Shown: piece after piece, positions 12,894 to 15,593 of the stretch
Position numbering within the stretch: position 1 is the first letter of the stretch
How the letters are laid out: each line of letters begins with the position of its first letter
From: Chloroflexota bacterium
GTDB taxonomy: Bacteria > Chloroflexota > Limnocylindria > Limnocylindrales > CSP1-4
Assembly: GCA_025935655.1 (NCBI GenBank)
Contig: JAICUV010000055.1
Location: 1 to 15,593, forward strand
Reading direction: 5' to 3'
DNA: 15,593 nucleotides
Notes under the pieces: model-generated
The model's input: the letters and a program-made list of their open reading frames with translations, nothing else
What the model was told of the DNA's origin: nothing
Databases searched by the model: none
Translations under genes and position numbers: made by a program

Positions 12894-12990
12894 ACAGGAC
12901 GGTCAGGGAGTCCGGGTCGGGCCGTTCGGCCTTGCGCCCGAGCGGGCCCGCCGCCACCATGGCACCGGCGCCCGCCGATCTGCGCGCCTG

Positions 12991-12995
12991 GGAGG
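12991..12995 (+). promoter_or_regulatory. Ribosome-binding site of the ABC ATPase gene
   Basis: GGAGG precedes ATG 13008 by 12 nt, rather long. It runs directly into the ATG at 12996 with no spacer, so 13008 is the better start. Confidence 0.5.
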
Positions 12996-13007
12996 ATGCG
13001 TTTCCAC

Positions 13008-13958
13008 ATGTCCGCCGTCGTGCTCAGCGCGCGCGACCTGCGCAAGCGATACGGAGCGCTCGAGGCCGTGCGCGGCGTCAGCTTCGAGATCCACGAGGGG
13101 GAGACCTACGGCCTGCTGGGCCCGAACGGCGCCGGCAAGACGACGACGATCTCCATGGTCTGCGGCCTGCTCTCCCGCGACGGCGGCGAGGTCACTGTGA
13201 ACGGCAACCCGATCGACGTGGGCGCCGTCGACGCGAAGGCGGGCATCGGCTTCGTCCCCCAGGAGCTCGCGATCTATCCCGACCTGTCCGCACGCGAGAA
13301 CCTGGAGTTCTTCGGCCGCCTGTACGGACTCGGCGGGTCGTCGCTGCGCGCCCGTGCCGCCGAGGTGCTGGAGCTCATCGGGCTGACGGACCGGGCCAAG
13401 GACCGCACGTCCACGTTCAGCGGGGGCATGCAGCGTCGCCTCAACATCGGGATCGGGCTGCTCCATCGCCCGCGGCTGCTCCTGCTCGACGAGCCGACGG
13501 TGGGGGTCGATCCGCAGAGCCGCAACGCGATCCTCGAGTCGATCGCGGCCCTCGGGCGCGAGGGCCTGGCGATCCTGTACACGACCCACTACATGGAGGA
13601 GGCCGAGCGCCTGTGCGACCGGGTCGGGATCATCGACGGCGGCGAGATCCGGGCCGAGGGGACGCGCCATGAGCTCGTCGCGCTGATCGGCAAGGAGGAC
13701 GAGGTCCGGCTCGCGGTCACCGGCAACGTCGGCGCGGCCGTCGCGGCGGTCCAGGCGGTGGACGGCGTGGTCCGCGCCGGCGCGAAGCATGGCGACCTCG
13801 AGATCCTCGTGACCGACGCCAGCCGTGCCCTGCCGCGGCTGCTCGACGCCGTCGAGTCGGCGGGGGCGAGCGTCCGCGGGGTGGAGCTCGAGACGCCGGA
13901 CCTCGAGGCGGTCTTCCTCCACCTGACCGGGCGCGCGCTCCGGGACGCGACCGAGTAG
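13008..13958 (+). CDS. ABC-2 type exporter, ATP-binding subunit
   Basis: This 316-residue cytosolic ATPase has all ABC motifs: Walker A GPNGAGKTT (38-46), the Q-loop Gln85 in GFVPQELA, signature FSGGMQRR (137-144), Walker B LLLLDEP (157-163), and the switch histidine in TTHYMEEAE (His194). After about residue 225, a C-terminal extension (about 90 residues) with the DLEAVFLHLTGR motif is typical of the drug- and sodium-exporter (NatA/CcmA-like) subfamily. ATG 13008 was chosen: the frame is open to 12816, but those residues are low-complexity. The first permease begins 14 nt after the stop, so the subunit energises the two membrane proteins that follow. Cargo is unknown. Confidence 0.92.
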   Translation: MSAVVLSARDLRKRYGALEAVRGVSFEIHEGETYGLLGPNGAGKTTTISMVCGLLSRDGGEVTVNGNPIDVGAVDAKAGIGFVPQELAIYPDLSARENLEFFGRLYGLGGSSLRARAAEVLELIGLTDRAKDRTSTFSGGMQRRLNIGIGLLHRPRLLLLDEPTVGVDPQSRNAILESIAALGREGLAILYTTHYMEEAERLCDRVGIIDGGEIRAEGTRHELVALIGKEDEVRLAVTGNVGAAVAAVQAVDGVVRAGAKHGDLEILVTDASRALPRLLDAVESAGASVRGVELETPDLEAVFLHLTGRALRDATE

Positions 13959-13972
13959 GCCCCGGTCACGCC

Positions 13973-15157
13973 ATGCGCGTCGCCCTCCTCATCGCCGCGA
14001 AGGACCTGCGGCAGCGGCTGCGCGACCGGTCGGCGCTGCTCGTGTCGGTGGTCGCGCCGCTGGGCCTCGCGATCATCTTCAGCCAGCTGATCGGGGGCGC
14101 GACGGAGTTCTCGACCAGGTGGGTCGTCGCAGACATGGACGGCGGGCGCCTCGCGACCACGCTGCGGCAGGAGGTCATCGGGTCGATGGCCACGGCCGGC
14201 GTCGCCCAGATCACCGACGTCACGACCGCGGACGCGGCCACGGCCGCGGTCAACGACGGGAGCCAGGACGTCGCGTTCATCATCCCGGCCGGGTTCACCT
14301 CGGCGATCGAGGCCGGCAAGCCCGTCGCGATCGAGGTCGTCGGTGCGCAGGACAGCGGGCTGTCGACCGAGATCGCCCGCTCGCTCGCGCAGCGGTTCGG
14401 CGACAACGTCGTGGGCGTCCAGCTCGCCGTCGCCACCGTGCGCGACCTGGTATCGCCATCGCTGCCGCCCGACGAGCAGGCGCGGATCATCGCCGCCGCC
14501 GCCGCGGCGCCGCCGCCGGTCGCGCTCGTGGACGAGGCTGCCGCGCTGCGCCAGCTGAGCCTGGCGAGCTACTTCAGCGCGTCGATGGCGATCATGTTCC
14601 TGTTCTTCTCGGCCCAGGTCGGCATGGTCAGCATCTTCGAGGAGCGCCAGCAGGGCACGCTCGCACGCATGCTCGCGGGGCCGATCCGGCCGGTGACGAT
14701 CCTGTTCGGGAAGACGCTCGGCGCGTTCGTGCTCGGGATCGTCTCGATGGCCGTGATCATCGTCGCCACGACGCAGCTCATCGCCGCCGACTGGGGGCCG
14801 CCGGCCGGCGTCGCGGCCATCGCGGTCGGGGGCGTGATCGCCGCGGTCGGGATCTCGACCCTGATCACCTCGTTCGCGAACAGCCCGGAGACCGCGGGCG
14901 CGGCCAACTCCGCGGTCGCGATCACGCTCGCCATCCTGGGCGGCAGCTTCTCGCCGACGGCCCAGGCCCCCGAGGTCATGGCGACCCTGTCGCTGTTCAC
15001 GCCCCACGGCTGGTTCATGCGCGGCCTCGCCGACATGCACGGCGCCGGCTCATCCGCCGCGGACGGGCTGCAGGCCGCGGCGGTCCTCCTCGCGATCGGC
15101 GCGATCACCGGCGCCATCGGCCTGGCACGCGCCCGTCGCCTCGTGGTGCCCGGATGA
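13973..15157 (+). CDS. ABC-2 type exporter, permease subunit
   Basis: This 394-residue membrane subunit has six hydrophobic segments at about 22-41, 200-220, 246-268, 278-301, 310-328 and 366-386. A large extracytoplasmic domain (about 42-198) lies between the first and second. The segment EERQQGTL (223-230) matches the EExxxGT coupling element of ABC-2 permeases just after the second helix. This matches the ABC2_membrane_3 layout of exporters for drugs, lipids or other substrates. It begins 14 nt after the ATPase stop without a strong ribosome-binding site. Its stop TGA overlaps the ATG of the second permease by 4 nt (ATGA), which implies coupled translation. With the ATPase and the second permease it should form a heteromeric exporter. 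Confidence 0.9.
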   Translation: MRVALLIAAKDLRQRLRDRSALLVSVVAPLGLAIIFSQLIGGATEFSTRWVVADMDGGRLATTLRQEVIGSMATAGVAQITDVTTADAATAAVNDGSQDVAFIIPAGFTSAIEAGKPVAIEVVGAQDSGLSTEIARSLAQRFGDNVVGVQLAVATVRDLVSPSLPPDEQARIIAAAAAAPPPVALVDEAAALRQLSLASYFSASMAIMFLFFSAQVGMVSIFEERQQGTLARMLAGPIRPVTILFGKTLGAFVLGIVSMAVIIVATTQLIAADWGPPAGVAAIAVGGVIAAVGISTLITSFANSPETAGAANSAVAITLAILGGSFSPTAQAPEVMATLSLFTPHGWFMRGLADMHGAGSSAADGLQAAAVLLAIGAITGAIGLARARRLVVPG

Positions 15158-15593
15158 TCCAGCTCGGCAAGGCCCTCGAGATCGCGCGGATCAACCTGCT
15201 GCGCCAGGTCCGCAACCGCCGGAGCCTGTTCTTCCTGATCGTGCTGCCGACGATCATCATCGTCGCGCTCGGCATCCAGTTCGGCGGCGTCTCGCGACCG
15301 CGGCTGGGGATCGTCGCACCCCCGGGCGATGCCGCGGGGGCGATGCTCGTGACCGTGATCGGCGAGAACCCCGCCGACTTCGAGATCCGCGAGATCGCCG
15401 ACGAGGCGACGCTCAGGTCCCAGGTGGAGCGCGGCATGCTCGAAGCAGGGATCGTCGTGCCGGACGGGTTCGCGGCCTCGCTCCAGGGGTCGGGGACGGC
15501 GACGGTGACGTACCTCGGCACGACCGATGCGCTGACGCTCGGCCTCCGCGCGCCAGTCGAGGCGGCCATCGCCCGCGTGGCCGCGATCGCCAC
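15154..15593 (+). CDS. Second ABC-2 type permease (3' truncated by window edge)
   Basis: Only the first 146 residues are in the window; the frame stays open to the end. The N-terminus MIQLGKALEIARINLLRQVR, an Arg-rich amphipathic stretch, leads into one hydrophobic helix (about 25-42). An extracytoplasmic domain then begins (RLGIVAPPG..., ERGMLEAGIVVPDGFAASL). This parallels the start of the preceding permease (its AFIIPAGFTSAI corresponds to GIVVPDGFAASL here), so the two look like paralogous half-transporters. It starts at the ATGA overlap with the preceding stop. The expected full length is about 390 residues by analogy with the preceding gene; the rest lies outside the window. Confidence 0.85.
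   Translation, partial: MIQLGKALEIARINLLRQVRNRRSLFFLIVLPTIIIVALGIQFGGVSRPRLGIVAPPGDAAGAMLVTVIGENPADFEIREIADEATLRSQVERGMLEAGIVVPDGFAASLQGSGTATVTYLGTTDALTLGLRAPVEAAIARVAAIA

Noticed and set aside
12903..13922. 339-residue minus-strand ORF over the ABC ATPase
   Set aside because: No recognisable domain, while the plus strand encodes all ABC motifs.
15105..15593. Minus-strand ORF at the right edge
   Set aside because: Ser/Arg-rich shadow of the second permease, which has a coupled start, a membrane helix and paralogy to the preceding gene.

Overview
The window comes from a very GC-rich bacterium. I judge GC to be above 70% by eye, with strong G/C bias at third codon positions and frequent GTG starts; neither was computed. 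A CGDC mycoredoxin-like thiol protein, an F420-type luciferase-family oxidoreductase, a MoxR/DUF58/DUF4129 operon, a DUF2029-type membrane glycosyltransferase and an XRE protein with a nuclease-like C-terminus together suggest a Chloroflexota lineage such as Limnocylindria, or an actinobacterium. The sequence alone does not decide between them. There is no rRNA, convincing tRNA, CRISPR array, transposase or integrase, so this reads as chromosomal housekeeping and accessory DNA. The many long antisense reading frames are high-GC shadows.

Layout. (1) 3-1778, minus strand: L-lactate dehydrogenase, a small glutaredoxin-like protein and a small basic KOW-like protein. (2) 1853-2662, plus: a CPBP intramembrane protease, divergent from ldh. 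Its 3' end overlaps the next, convergent gene by 71 nt. (3) 6230-2592, minus: a tight operon of MoxR AAA+ ATPase, DUF58 protein and a polytopic DUF4129 protein that lacks a transglutaminase core. (4) 6374-7582, plus: an aspartate/aromatic aminotransferase, divergent from moxR. (5) 7671-8399, minus: an XRE regulator with a variant PD-(D/E)XK-like C-terminus. It is preceded by about 375 nt of noncoding DNA with hairpins, repeated CAGTC boxes and a GC-rich tandem repeat. (6) 8775-9665, minus: a DUF2029/GT87-like membrane protein. (7) 9969-10967, minus: a secreted trypsin-like protease, separated from (6) by about 300 nt that contains a strong hairpin. (8) 11159-15593, plus: an LLM-class oxidoreductase and a SAM methyltransferase 2 nt apart, then an ABC-2 exporter (ATPase, permease, second permease cut by the window edge).

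How the genes work together. The MoxR-DUF58-DUF4129 proteins form a known chaperone-type envelope module. The ABC ATPase and two paralogous permeases should make one heteromeric exporter. The LLM oxidoreductase and methyltransferase are almost certainly cotranscribed and may modify a small molecule, but a link to the exporter is only inferred from order and strand. Two genes, ldh and the LLM oxidoreductase, have a TANNNT hexamer exactly 6 nt before their ATG and no ribosome-binding site, the layout of leaderless transcripts. I did not find a clear new defence or mobile system. The most unusual parts are the structured noncoding region upstream of the XRE gene, the XRE protein's altered nuclease-like domain, and the transglutaminase-less MoxR operon.
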